A stretch of DNA of 39,824 nucleotides from Sperchopsis tessellata. Lineage: Eukaryota; Arthropoda; Insecta; Coleoptera; Hydrophilidae. Shown here piece by piece: positions 1 through 11,844 of this stretch. Positions within the stretch are counted from its first letter, which is position 1; each line of letters begins with the position of its first letter. The position numbers were made by a program, and so were the translations under genes. The stretch is from the NCBI GenBank assembly GCA_033557685.1, contig JAWQRN010000092.1, positions 1 through 39,824 of the forward strand, given 5' to 3'. A model generated the notes under the pieces. It saw only the letters and a program-made list of their open reading frames with translations, was not told the DNA's origin and ran no database searches.

Positions 1-13
1 ATATATATTTATT

Positions 14-46
<33 letters not shown>
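1..46. repeat. (AT)n microsatellite
   Basis: An almost pure AT dinucleotide run with two short interruptions (TTTATTTATG) at the window edge. It is simple sequence with no coding potential. Confidence 0.9.
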
Positions 47-48
<2 letters not shown>

Positions 49-1617
49 AGAAGTATTGACTGTGGAGAATATAAATGACTAATATTGGCAGACAGGCTGC
101 AAAAAAAACATCAGTAGTTTATATATATGCATATAAAAACCATCTTAAGTGTTTTGTTGTAATCTTCAGTAAATCTACACACTCCAAATCTGAGTGGAAT
201 CCATATAGACGGTCTGAAAAGAGCTAACGGTTCATCTAAACTAGCAAGAGACATTCTCACAGCAAATGATGTTGCTTTAACAACTCAGATACACTTCTCT
301 TATAAATAAGAGCAGTGTAAGTATATGACATATTGTTTCAAATACTTAAGATAACTAACTGTATTGGGTTGTTTTAGGCATTCTATTATTGATTACAAAG
401 CTTTGACTAAATTAATGAAATAATTAATTTAAGCAACAATATTGTTGATCTTGTCTCCATCTCATAACTACATATATCGAATAAGGTTGTCTTAAGTAAC
501 TTAATGTTAATAAACTTATATTTACCTTAAAATCTGTGTTATATATAACATGTCTGTATGCTTCTTTGCTCAGTAGTACCAAATCTATAATAATTATAAC
601 CGGATCATACTCCACATATTTATCAGCAATATTTTGGCATTTATTCTGAAATTAATCCAAATTCTATATTACTATAAATGATAGTAATCAACTTCATATT
701 AAGTGTAAGTCAATAGATATGTAATGTATTATTCTAGATCGACGATAAGACTTTAAATTGAAGTAGACATTCCCCAATTTAATTTAAATAATACTTTAAA
801 TCAAAAGTTCTTAATATTTTTAAAATTTCTGCACTACTTGTTGCAGGTGAAATATCGTTTGTGATTTTAGTGATACATGTAAAACAGGATGAGAACCCCA
901 ATTTTTAGACAGTCCTCCTTTTTAGACACATAAGTTTATAGAGTTCTATGTTTCTAGTTCCATTAATGCGTTTTTATCTGGAAAATTATACACTTGGGTA
1001 TGTCACATGGTAGAACAAATGATTAACGGTTATCTACAGGTTGTGCAAAGTTCAATTAATATAGCTTGGTAGATATGCTACTATTTTCTTTTTTCGAGTA
1101 AGGTTAATTTATTCAAAGAAGTAAATTCATATATCCGTTACCAATTCTCTAAACTCTTTTCGCCGAATAGATTGTAAAGATAGATAAAATTTTGCACAGC
1201 CCTAGAGCCAGTCCTGAATATTAAAATATGTTATTTTTTAAGCCTATAAATTTGTTTATATTTTAACGGCATGAAAAACAATGGTAATTAAACCAAATGA
1301 AAAATAATTATATTTTTCTAAGGATTAAAAAGATTATCAATCCACAAACACGACGTTTATTTACACACGTCCATAGTTAAGAAGTCTATATTGAATAATG
1401 TGTTAAGTTAATTTACTTACACAAGTAGTTAGTTTCAAAACTGTTGGACTGTATTTTTTATACAGCTCTTTAACACTTGAGCCACAATTGATGCAGGTGT
1501 ATTCTTTTGAAATATCCTCCATCTCAAGCTTGAAATTTTGCTTGCTGAAAAACCTAACCTCCTTCACGAATCATTAAGTGTCGACGGTGCACTCAAAGGC
1601 GCATTTTTTAAATAAAA
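47..1617. other. AT-rich 5' flank of SEPSECS, nothing recognised
   Basis: Both strands are dense in stop codons and show no family motif, RNA gene or transposon end that I can recognise. The last few hundred bases must hold the SEPSECS promoter and 5' UTR, but no TATA box or initiator can be assigned with confidence. Confidence 0.5.
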
Positions 1618-4600
1618 ATGAACGAAGAGGCTTTAAAGTCAGCCGAGAGCCTGGTACCCGCTGCCTATATCAAACAGGCCATGGATGCTTCAAATACAAG
1701 AGAGAATAAAATTCGAACTTTGATTGAACAAGTAATCATTTTAAACAGTAAGAATATAAAACATTATACAATTATGGAATTTTTAGCGAAAAATCCCCGA
1801 TGATGGATGGGATAATCTGATGATTGAAACGTTACTTCTTCAATTATCCTCAATGGATACTAACAATTTTCCTTCAAGCTGTGGTGTGGGCGAAAGAGAA
1901 GGTCGATTTGCTTCAGGTAATATTTTCCATTTTCTGGGACTGATGTGGTAACTAGTCTTTAGATAATGAAATAGTCAGGGGTTCTAATGTTGAGGATAAT
2001 GAAGACGCAGTTGATAAGTTTCCTATTAGCTACAATGGAACTTTTAATGATGTTAAGAAAGATGTATTGATGGTTAAAAATATAGTTGTGGAAGATGACC
2101 AGCCATTCCTAAACTACTTCAACGCGATGATGATGATACAAGTTTTTCAAACAAAGATGATGATTCTTGGAAAAAGAAGAGTAATATACCAAAACTGTTT
2201 TCGACATCTCTATTCAAGATGCTTTTTGGTATCTCAAATGGAAGGGTAGAGATCAAGTCTTTTTAAATATTCCTACAAATACTTACAATTAATTACCAAT
2301 CAAATGTATATGCTGGTCAAAATCATGCAACATTAGATATTTTATTGAGGCAAATGTTGCGATTCAAATGATATATCATAAGCTGCCCTTGTTGAAATTA
2401 TATTAGAGTACTGATCTGAATTTCAATGTTCTCTGCCTTCAGTAAATGAAGACATTGAAAAGATTTTTGAAAATCACCAGATTAATACATCTGTATGTTA
2501 ATTTGACAATGCTCCAAAAGGGAGAAACAATAAAGCTGTGTAAAATTTTAGACCATCTGAGTTTTTAATTGGAAGAATGGAATCAAGAAATTCATTTGCA
2601 TTGTATTAACCATGCATGATCCTTTAGAAAAAGCAACAGTTTGAGGGAGAACCTAAAACAATGTTGTTATATATAGCATTTCTTGGAAGAGTAGAAGTTG
2701 GTACATGGAACTGTTCTATTACTGTCTAAAATCAGAAATTATAAACTCTTACATTTTAAGGAAAATACTCCAATCAAACTACTTGCAATTTAGACTCTAA
2801 CTAGCGGTAGAATGAATTGGAAATCGCTTTGGACGAATAAAGCAAGGTCCAAGTGCTCAATATGGTTGTCACTAAAAAGGTACCAGTTAGACACCAATTC
2901 ACTACCTAAACTGTTCACTGGGTTTGTATTCCAATTTAGATCATTCAGGTTTCTTGCAGCAGGTAGCATGTTTTAGCATTAATAATCAACTATATTTAAA
3001 TATCGTAATTATTCCTTTCTTTAATATATTCGCATGACTTAGGCACTTGCATTATGTATAATCTATATTTTCAATGCTAAAATATCTTTCGATTTTACAT
3101 TCAAATTTATATATATATATTGTTAGTTACATAATTCTTTATTATGCCTTATTTATTTACGTATTGCACATTTTTAGTTGTTGTTTCAATTATTGACTGC
3201 TTAGTTTATTCTAAATTTTAGATTTGGTTTCTAAACGACACTATGGATTTTGCCATGGAATTGGAAGATCTGGTGATCTAACAGAACCTCAGCCAAAAGC
3301 TGCAGGGTCATCTTTATTATATACATTAACCAATGCTCTTTTGAAAGACTTGATGAGAACTTTAGGTAAATATAGTTAATTATAAATCTTTTTAAATATG
3401 TTATTAGCATTTTTAATGATGATGAGTGTTTTTAATTCAATAACTTCAATAAATTTGTAAAACAAATTTTGGTTTATAATTTTCATAATTTTAGGAATGG
3501 AACCATCTATTGAATGTTTACTAGTACCAGTTGCTACAGGAATGAGTATAGTTATAAGTTTATTGGCTTTACGCCAATTTTCCAAGTCCAAGTCCAAGTA
3601 TGTGATATGGTCAAGGATCGACCAAAAGTCCTGTTTCAAAAGCATAATTGCCACAGGTATGTATTTACAGATTACCTATGATTTTGACTTATCTACATTA
3701 CTGGAACAGTACGTAATAATGGAAAAGAAATGTATGTTAACTTCAGCCGGTGATGAAAAAATTTAAATTTGACACATATAAGTTGTTGCTTACGAGGTGG
3801 AAAGACAATGATGTAGTAATAGCAACCGACTACAATAAAGTTTATATAATTTTAAAGTTGAGCTGTTGGCCATCTGCCTTGAGACACAAAGTAGATATTC
3901 CACAACCCTTGTTATGTGCATATTAAGAAATGTTAATAGATCGAGTAGACTTAAATGTCCAGGCTGCAAACATCCATAGAGTAATCATATAGCCTGTACA
4001 GAAGAAGTGGCTACATTTTACAGCATTGTGAGGCATTATTTAAGATGCTCTGGATCTGCAGCTAGAAGCATTTTGCAAAGTGAATGAGGTCATATTCCAT
4101 GGACACTCACAAACCAACTATGATGCAGATTCTGTGCATGTATATATATTTATATATAATCAGCATAATCAGTCATTATTCATCCACTGCTGTACGAAGG
4201 CCTCCTCAAGTTACTTCCACTCGCCATGGTTGTATATTCTTCTTATTCACATGACTTCCATCTGTGTTCACTGTCCCACCTGGTATTGGGTCTTCTTCTT
4301 GGTCTTATGTTGTCTCGGCTCTCACCAGGTTAATTCCTTTGATCATCGATGTTCTGCTTGCCTTTCAACATATCTTGTCCACTTCCACTTTTGCATCTTC
4401 TTATCAATATTCAATAGTTGCTTGCTTTGTTTGGAGCTTCTGTATATGCGAGGTCTTTATTATCCATATCTCAGTAATATACGTCATCACAGCTAAAACA
4501 CCTGTTCAAAAAACCTGCGTTTTAAACATAAAGGGATCTGCGATTTAAATATGTTGCCTAGACATCCAGATTTACTGCATGCAAGCTTTGTTCTTTGTGA

Positions 4601-7600
4601 TATCTCTAAAGAAATATCTGCACGCATTATTATGATCTAGACCAAATTCATAGATGATGTTACGGTTTCGATTAGTGTGCCCTCTATGTACACATTGGCT
4701 GGTGTTGTTAACTCATTGAGCACAACTTTCATTTTACTAAGATTCATCGTAAGGCTTATATCTCTACATTCATAATCCAGATCTATCATTTTTTCTTGGA
4801 GCTCCTCGATAGTGTGTGCAAATAGCATGAAATAATCTGCAAATTTTAAATGGTTAAAATATTCTCTATTCACTTTAATGTACTTTGGTTCCTAATTTAG
4901 TTCTCGTAACATATGTTTTAAGCTGCACTGAACAACTTTAGCAATATGATGTTGGTTTCTTGTTGTAATTTATCATTTGATGTGGCATTTTTATAGATGT
5001 TTTGAATTAGCTGTATGTAGGCAGATGGAATGCTATTTTGGAGTAAAGTTTAATAAGTGCAGATGTCTTGATCAAGTCAAATGCTCTCTCGAAGTCTACG
5101 AAAGCAGCTAGTGGCAGATTATACTTGTCACATCTAGATATTAATTCACACACTGTGTGAATGTGGTCATTACTACTATATCCCTTATGAAAGCACGCCT
5201 ATTCTTTAGGTTGGTAAGAATCGAATTGGTCGAAATTATTTTGGATTTTATAAGCTACATATGTGAGACTGATTGGACGGTAATTTTCCAGATCTTCTTT
5301 ATTTCCTTTTTTGTGGATTAAAATTATTGTGGCATTGATCTAAGACTCTGGTTACTGTTTTGCCAAAACTGTACATATGTCATCTTCAGCAATTTTTAGT
5401 ATGTCAACTGTGATCCCTGGTGCTTTTTCACTCTTCATTGATTTTAGAGCATGTGCAACTTCTTAGAGTAATTTTGGTGGAACATCTTCCTTAGAAGAGA
5501 AATTCATATGGTCACTTTCATTTCAATATATTCTTGGCAAAAGTTTTTTAACTTCTTCAAGGATTTCCTCTCTCTCTCATCAACTCTTTCACCGTTTTCA
5601 AATCTGAGGGCTATATTTGTTTTTTCTAACCATAAGTCTATATTTCACCTTTTTATAGCTCTTATGCTGCTCTATCACCCTGAGTGTGGCTTCATAGTTG
5701 TATCTTCTAACATCTTTCTTAAATCGGTTCTTAAGCTCAAATTTAAATACTTCTTAATTAGATTTTAGATGGTTTAAGTTAGTTTTTCTGCCAAAGCTGT
5801 TGGTTAATTTCACTCTGTCTGTTGCCTCATTCATTTTTACTTCCAAGCCCAAGTTCACCTACAACCTGGTCTCCTGGTTGTTTTTCTCCTACTTTTGCAT
5901 TAAAATCTCCTAAGATGATTTTAAAATTTGTATTTAAATTCTCATGAAAAACTGTCGGCTCTTCATAGAACGTTTCGAATGTCTCGTCTGAATGGCTGCT
6001 TGTTGGGGCATATATTTGCAGAATTTATTCCACCTAGAGATTATTATTTCTAATTTTGTGACTTTGTCAGATATGCTGTCAAACAGAATTGTTCAGTGTT
6101 TGAGTCTTTTGTGAACCATGAAACCATCCCCACTATTTCTTCCATTGTTAGCGCCACTTTAGTAAAACATATGTCCACTTTAATACGCTCTTCTCTTTTT
6201 TTCGTACTTTGCTCAGACCTATAACATCCCATTGAATCTTTCCCATTTCATTTTCCAGCTTTATTAATTTTGCTTCACTGGATAATGTGCGACAGTTGTA
6301 GATGCACATACTTATTATTGTCTGGCAACTATTTTTACTCTACGAATTCTTAGCACCCTCTGCCTTCTTATGCTGGTCCCAAAAGCTGCTTTTACTGGGA
6401 TAACCAGGCCTAGGGATAATGAAGGGCGTGGTTTTATTGTGTCTGAATTTTTCAGGTATGATGTATAACTCGTCACGCTGCCGTACTGAGGGTTAAGGAG
6501 CACAGACGCCGTCAATAAGCTATCTTATGTCTTTGACACTTTACACATTCTGCACTTTGTTCCTGTTGGTCCGCTAGAGTTAAACTCTGCCCAACATATC
6601 TGAAGGGCATCCTCCTATCTGCCACCCATATATATATATATAGAGCGTGATAGTTTTCAAAATATAAACCTTTTTTTTTAATTTTGTTGTTTTTTTATGA
6701 ACAAGAATGGTTATTTTTTACCAAATCTAAATAAAAAAATATTGGTTATGTTTATTGGCTCTTATTTAATTCTCATATATAGGTTTTAATACCAAGTTTC
6801 CTAACATAAATTACCATGGGTTCAAATGGATTTATTCTAATTGTGTTCAATATGTGCTTATATCCTACCAATAAGGAATATAAATTAATAAAACTGTTTC
6901 ATTCTTACTGAGAAATTGTATTTTTATTTACTCTAAAATGCTGTATTTGTTTATATTTATATTTGTAGGTTATCAACCAATTATTGTAGATATGCTACAA
7001 AAAAATGAAAACTTAGTAACAGACACAAATTTAATTGAACAAAAAATTAATGAAATGGGATCTGAATCTATAGCATGTATCATAACTACAACATCATGCT
7101 TTGCGCCAAGAGCTTGTGATGACATCGAAAGTGTTGCTATTTTATGTAAAAAGTATGAAATTCATCATTTAATTAATAATGCATATGGATTACAAAGTAA
7201 ATATATAATGAACAAAATTCAAAGAGCAAATAGGTAGGCAATTATTTTATTATGTAAATATAAAAGTGCAAGCAATCGGTTGTGGTTCCTAATTATAAAG
7301 GAGGCAAGTGGGTTGTTATAAACAACTATAGGACCAATTCAGTGAAATCAATAACTTTCGACATAAGAAAATCAGATCAGGTTATTTATTTCATGGGTGA
7401 TGCAGATACTGTCTCAAGCATTTAATATTATATCACATCGGTTATTCTTACGAAAGTTATATTTCTTTGGGATAAGGTTATCTAATGGAAAGAACCCAGT
7501 ATTTTTCTTCTTTCTTAATCTTTTTCCTCATATACCCTTGGTGGGTGTCGAGGTTTTTTCACCATTTTTACTTCTTGTAGAACTCAATCCACTCCTTCCT

Positions 7601-10600
7601 ATTAGCGGTACACTCTGTTGCCTGTTTCCAACTCTTTCCTTTGTCTCTTAACGTTTTGGTGATTGTGTTGTTCCAGGTTTTCCATAGTCTTCCTCTTGAT
7701 TTCCTTCCCCAAGCTCTCACCTCCCACACTTGTTTCACTTGCCTGTCGTTTTCCATTCTATTTGTCCCTCTTCTATTTTCTTCTGTGCAGATGTAACTCC
7801 GAGCCTCCCTTTTGTATCTGGGTTTCGAATTCTATCTCTTTTTGTGATTCCTTCTACTCTCATTAGGTACTTCATTTCTGCCGCCTGCACCTCGATTTTT
7901 GTCTTGTGTCATCACCCATGTTTCACTTCCATATGTCAGTATTTGCATGTATATTGTTTGTACGCTGTTAGTTTGGTCTCCTTCGAAATTTCCGTACATG
8001 AAAACCCCTCTTATAGCAGTATAAAGTCTCCCTGCAGTCTTAACTCTATTATTAATGTCACTTTCATATCTTCCTTGGCTATCTATTACCGATCCAAGAT
8101 ATTTAAATTCTCTGACCTGTTCTAGGTTTTCTCCATCTACTTGGCCGTTAATTATTTGCTCTTCCTTGGATATCACCATCCCATATTTTCATGTTCTCAT
8201 CGTTCTTGTTTTTGTTTCTTTAATAATGTCATCCATTACAGATATGAACAACAATGGGCTCAAAATTCCTCCTTGTCTAACTCCTTGATTTGTTGTAAAT
8301 TCTTCTGACTCTTTATTTGCAGTTCTTATGTAGTTTCTAGTTTGTTTGTACATTGATTTAACTGCCTTTAATAATTCTCCCCATACTCCTTTCTTATGTA
8401 TACTCTTCCATACTTCCACTCTAGGTATACTGCCAAAAACCTTTTCCAGGTCCGCAAAGCATATATATCCTTCCATGTTGTACACTGGTCTTGTGTACTA
8501 TATCCTGGTCTGAAACCACTTTGCGAAACATCTAAATGCCTTTCTATCTTGTCTCGTACCTTCATCTCTCTGTAGTTTCTACATGCCTACTATCTCCCTT
8601 CTTGAGAATTGGCACTATCACTGCCACTTCCCAGTCCTAAGGTATAATTTTATCTTCCCAGACCTTTTTGCATACCTCAAGCAGTAATTTCTGTCCTTGT
8701 CCCATGTACTTGACCTCTTCTGGAGTTATACCATCATGCCCAGCCGCTTTCCATATTTTGATTTTGCTTTGTTCAGTTCCATTCATGTTACTGTTTCGTG
8801 ATTGTTGTTATTTTCTTGTCCTGTCTCCCCAACTTCTTCGTCATCTGTACTTGTATCATCTACTCCTAGTAACTCTTGGAAGTACTCCTTCCATTTGTTC
8901 ATTATGTCTTCATGTTCTGTGAGTATCTCTTATTTTTTGTTCTTAATTTGTTGCAGTTGGCTAGTTTTTTCTGCTCTTAGATTTTTTATTACATTTTTTC
9001 TCCAAATTCTTCCTTTGTTTTTTATAATCTTCAAATGTCTTCTCTGTTTCCCTTTGCAAATATTATTTCCACAGTTTCTTCTTTTTTACCACTTCATCTT
9101 TCACTCGTTAATTCCACCACTTTGTTTGCTTTCTGCCTATTTTTTGCATCCTTCCTCAACCAGCCTTTGATATTCGTTTCTTACTGTCTCTTCCTTCAGT
9201 CTGTAAGTTTTGATTACTTCTTTTTTGGTTCTCGTCAATTTCCTTTTTACTGCATTTTCTTTCTGGAATTCAGTAATGGTTATGGTCAACATGTAGTGCT
9301 TACTTCCAATCTCCGATCCCTCTTTCTGACTCTTGCATCTGTTTCATTTTTTATACTGCCTGTTCCCACTAATATGAAGTCTATTATCGACTTTTCCTTC
9401 CTGCTTCTCATTTCTCTTGTAAATTTGTGGTTCTCTTTATGCTTAAACATTATATTCGTAATCACCATATTATTCGTCAGACAGAATTCCAGCATTCTTC
9501 TTCTATTGTTGTTCATTGCCTCTTCCCCATATCTTCCCAGAATTTCCTCATATTCTTCCGTTTTATTTCCCACTCCCCTTGCTCTATACTATTTATTAAC
9601 TTTAAACAGCCTGAAAGATTATATTAAGTACTAAAAAATGTTTTAGAAAAGGACGGGTGGACATATTTGTTCAAAGTACAGATAAAAATTTAATGGTACC
9701 TGTTGGAGGAGCTATTATATCATCATTCAATGCAACTTTATTAAGCGAAGTGTCAAAAATCTACCCAGGTAAACATATTATTTTTTAATGGTTTCATCAC
9801 ATGGTTTTTGGCTTGAGAATAGGTTCCTGAAATTAGGCAAATTATTCCTTAAACATCAAAGTAAGATAAAGTAAGTGTGAATATTCAAAGCATATCTTCT
9901 GTTATTATAAACGCTAGATGTGTTTTAACCTTCATAACAAACATTATTAATATTCTTTTTTTGATAATGGCACATCGATATTTACACCCTGCAAAAGATC
10001 TGTATGAATTTCTCATAATGATTAATTTTTAACTCTTATAGTTTTCCATACTTTTCATATTCTATTTTGTTTACGTCATTCCTCCAAAAATGAATTTTAC
10101 ATACCTTCAGGCTTACTCCAAAACAAATTTTAATTTATTGGAAATGTAAAATTTTCTATCACCTGATTTTCCCTGGAAATTACTTCTAATTTGAAACTTG
10201 AACAATAGTTTTACTCGTTTGGAATAAACACCGAATTTTAAACATAATTATTTATGGTATTTTTTCCATTTTTTCATTTCATAAAGATTAAATAATTATG
10301 TTCGTCTTAACCCCCAAATATTATTTTCCTGCCATGTCCTATTGTAAAAAAATTTGATTTGGTCTCCAAATTTTCCTAATTATATTTTTTAGTGAATATG
10401 TAGAATAAAAACATTGGTACTGTTTTCTCAAAATATATATTTTTAAAAATTCACTGAGCCAACTCTGGTATCAGCTACAAAATTCAGGTATTTATTGTCA
10501 TCCAGTACATTTTGTTCTATTTTATTGGCACTTGCATGTCATTATATAATGAGAGAAATTCAGCATAAAAGTTATTTTTTTATTTATGTATTCATTTTAT

Positions 10601-11794
10601 ATTTCTTGTTTCAGGTAGAGCATCATTTAGTCCAATATTAGATGTTTTCATAACACTTTTAAGTTTAGGAAAAACTGGCTACTTAAAATTAGTCGAAGAA
10701 AGAAAGAGCATGTATGATTTCTTACATGAACAACTTTCTATTATTGCTAATTCTATTGGTGAAAAAGTTGTTAGTAGTAATGAAAACCCAATATCAATTG
10801 GTAAGTTTATTTATTGTTGGTTTTGTGATTGTACTTTGTTGATATATATTTTTAAAGCTATGACACTCTCAAACATCCAAGTAAAAGACTTAACTAAACT
10901 AGGATCCATGTTGTTCCTTAGAAACGTAACTGGAGCAAGAGTAGTAACAACTAAGGACAAGAAGACTATTAAGGAATATTCATTTGATCGTAAGTTATTA
11001 TTCTTTTTAGCAGACATTAAAATTTATTTTTTTGAATAAGTTTTATTTTTATAATTTTATGTAGTATAAAGGCAACTTTTGTTTAACGAAAGAGTTATAT
11101 TTCAACACGTTGTTCATATGTGTATTTTGCATTCCAGAGGAATCACTGATTTTTTTATGATTTGTGGGAATTTTTTAATGGCTACATTAGTTTTATTCAC
11201 CAAGAAAAGTTGGTTTTAATTATATAATAATTTTCTGACAATTATTATAATAAATACATTTTTTAAAAGTTAATTTCTAGCCATCGCGATAGCTCAGTGG
11301 CTAATTACTAGGCTACAAAGCTTGTGATCTCAAGTTCGAGACTCAGGGCGGCTGACTTTTTGTGATTAAGGAAAAGTCTTATGGTGCTCGTCTTCCAAGA
11401 GGGATGTAAAACTGTAGGTAAATGAAGGCCATTCCCAGGTGTGGTAGCCTAAACACTAGCGTCGGTGACTGGCCATAGGAATGGAAATAGGTCGACGTTA
11501 AATAAAGTTTATTTGTAAAAATCAATTATATTGACTATTCGTTTGACATTTAATTTTATAAGCAACCCTATGTATCGAACATTCGTAAATACAGAATTAC
11601 TAGATACATTATTATCAGTTATTTGTCTTGTTTATTAATTTTAAATATTTTAATTTTCAGGTTGGGGTTGCCATTCTAGTAATTTTACAGTTCCGTATCT
11701 AACAGCAGCAGCATCCGTAGGAATGCAAAAAGAAGATGTTGATTTATTTATTACAAAATTAAGAAAAGTTATTACAAAATTGAAAATTAGATAA
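1618..11794 (+). CDS. SEPSECS: O-phosphoseryl-tRNA(Sec) selenium transferase (SepSecS), complete, nine exons
   Basis: This PLP enzyme converts O-phosphoseryl-tRNA(Sec) to selenocysteinyl-tRNA(Sec) using selenophosphate. Exons read as 1618-1731, 1787-1916, 3222-3365, 3495-3656, 6969-7233, 9647-9768, 10615-10800, 10858-10989 and 11661-11794. All junctions are GT-AG, the phases agree, and the total is 1389 bp (462 aa plus stop). Family landmarks appear in order: GVGEREGR (Arg75), GIGRSGD (Arg97, Ser98), EPQPKAAGSS (Gln105), RIDQKSCFKS, TTSCFAPR, NNAYG, then DKNLMVPVGG, whose Lys285 is the PLP Schiff-base lysine (Lys284 in human). PGRAS and LGSMLF follow. The Met start aligns with the family N terminus. 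The protein is about 40 residues shorter than human (501 aa), ending soon after DVDLFITKLRK, so the acidic C-terminal tail is absent. Introns range from 55 bp to 3.3 kb; the large ones carry transposons. An AATAAA lies 29 bp after the stop. The identification is very secure; exact splice sites are inferred from reading frame and homology. Confidence 0.96.
1935..2975 (+). mobile_element. Degenerate piggyBac transposase, N-terminal and central part (SEPSECS intron 2)
   Basis: The + strand encodes a broken protein readable across frames. It has an acidic Asp/Glu-rich N terminus (about 1965-2160), then a TNTYNQ-like block, KLPLLKLYWS at about 2380-2410 (the piggyBac KLPs-YWS motif), and RFLKITRLIHLY with a downstream FRPSEFLIGRM-like block (2460-2580). 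It finishes with YQLDTNSLPKLFTGF and FRFLAAGSM at 2880-2970, matching the DNFFTS and GFLATGT region of DDE_Tnp_1_7 transposases. Many stops and frameshifts show it is dead. The C-terminal part of such a protein appears on the same strand in intron 4. Terminal inverted repeats and TTAA target sites were not found. Confidence 0.65.
3675..4085 (+). mobile_element. Degenerate piggyBac transposase, C-terminal part (SEPSECS intron 4)
   Basis: Directly after exon 4, the + strand reads ITGTVRNNGKEM (piggyBac GTvR-nRk-mP motif), then LLLTRWKDNDVVIATDY (rW-D-k-V motif). RHKVDIPQPLLCAY, a VDLNVQAANIHRVI block (the GVD--D motif) and KKWLHFTAL follow. Together these form the C-terminal third of the DDE_Tnp_1_7 domain. 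Several stops and at least two frameshifts make it inactive. It begins almost exactly where the intron 2 fragment ends in the family order, so the two may derive from one copy. Confidence 0.7.
4140..6635 (-). mobile_element. RTE-type non-LTR retrotransposon, nearly full length, inactive
   Basis: Read on the minus strand, the element runs from a 5' leader near 6630 to a 3' end near 4140. The endonuclease region is visible as IQWDVIGLSEVR-like sequence near 6230, YAPTSSHSDETF near 6010-5960 and KIILGDFNAKVGEKQPG near 5920-5870. The reverse transcriptase follows: ATIILIHKKG, ENYRPISLTYVAYKI (5300-5220), AAFVDFERAFDLIK (5105-5050), then HLKFADYFMLFAHT at 4850-4800. In that block the YADD/FADD-type box reads FADY, so one catalytic Asp is lost. 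The C terminus includes IFKSQIPLCLKRRFF and LEEAFVQQWM, close to the ends of insect RTE proteins. The 3' end carries short TAATCAG-type repeats. Frameshifts and stops are frequent. It lies antisense inside SEPSECS intron 4. Confidence 0.8.
7234..7499. other. Start of SEPSECS intron 5, nothing recognised
   Basis: AT-rich intronic sequence between the exon 5 donor and the 3' end of the antisense LINE. No coding frame or repeat family can be named. Confidence 0.4.
7500..9600 (-). mobile_element. Non-LTR retrotransposon (GSETW-type RT), 5'-truncated, RT palm deleted
   Basis: The minus strand shows the C-terminal end of an APE-type endonuclease (RMLEFCLTNNMVITN and KSIIDFILV, 9500-9350), then AGHDGITPEEVKYMG (8755-8710). 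QSGFRPGYSTQDQ (8525-8490), a FADLEKVFGSIP block, and GVRQGGILSPLLF (8290-8250) follow. Further on come REFKYLGSVIDS (8110-8080), LTYGSETWVMTQ (7945-7910) and the terminal KEWIEFYKK (7590-7570). Between MDDIIKETKTRT (8230-8190) and MVISKEEQ (8180-8155) the usual palm segment with the A/F-x-DD catalytic box is missing and one in-frame stop is present. It is antisense within SEPSECS intron 5. The family resembles the LINE at 20040-21620. Confidence 0.8.
9769..10614. other. SEPSECS intron 6, nothing recognised
   Basis: AT-rich intron between the exons ending KIYPG and starting GRASFSP. It holds no recognisable transposon protein, SINE promoter or RNA gene. Confidence 0.5.
11281..11518 (+). mobile_element. 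tRNA-derived SINE (SEPSECS intron 8)
   Basis: A tRNA-like head carries a pol III box A at 11290-11300 (TAGCTCAGTGG) and a box B at 11334-11344 (GTTCGAGACTC), spaced as in a tRNA gene. The GGCGGCTGACTTTTTGTGAT body follows, then a 3' part containing CAGGTGTGGTAGCCTAA and GTGACTGGCCATAG, ending in TTAAATAAAG. The body and 3' part recur in the copy at 13793-14035. It is not a functional tRNA, because the acceptor and D/T arms do not form a complete cloverleaf. Confidence 0.75.
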
Positions 11795-11822
11795 CTGTGC
11801 TATATGCAAGACTTGTAATTAA

Positions 11823-11828
11823 AATAAA
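11823..11828 (+). promoter_or_regulatory. Polyadenylation signal of SEPSECS
   Basis: AATAAA lies 29 bp past the SEPSECS stop and is followed by a T-rich stretch (CCTTTGTTAAAAAGC). It is the first canonical signal after the coding region and implies a very short 3' UTR. Confidence 0.65.
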
Positions 11829-11844
11829 CCTTTGTTAAAAAGCA

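Noticed and set aside
9035..9634. 199-codon + strand frame rich in Leu, Phe and Ser
   Set aside because: It is the antisense shadow of the LINE on the minus strand, which has endonuclease and RT motifs at the same positions.
11290..11344. tRNA gene
   Set aside because: Box A and box B are present, but the acceptor stem does not pair and the sequence continues into a SINE body.
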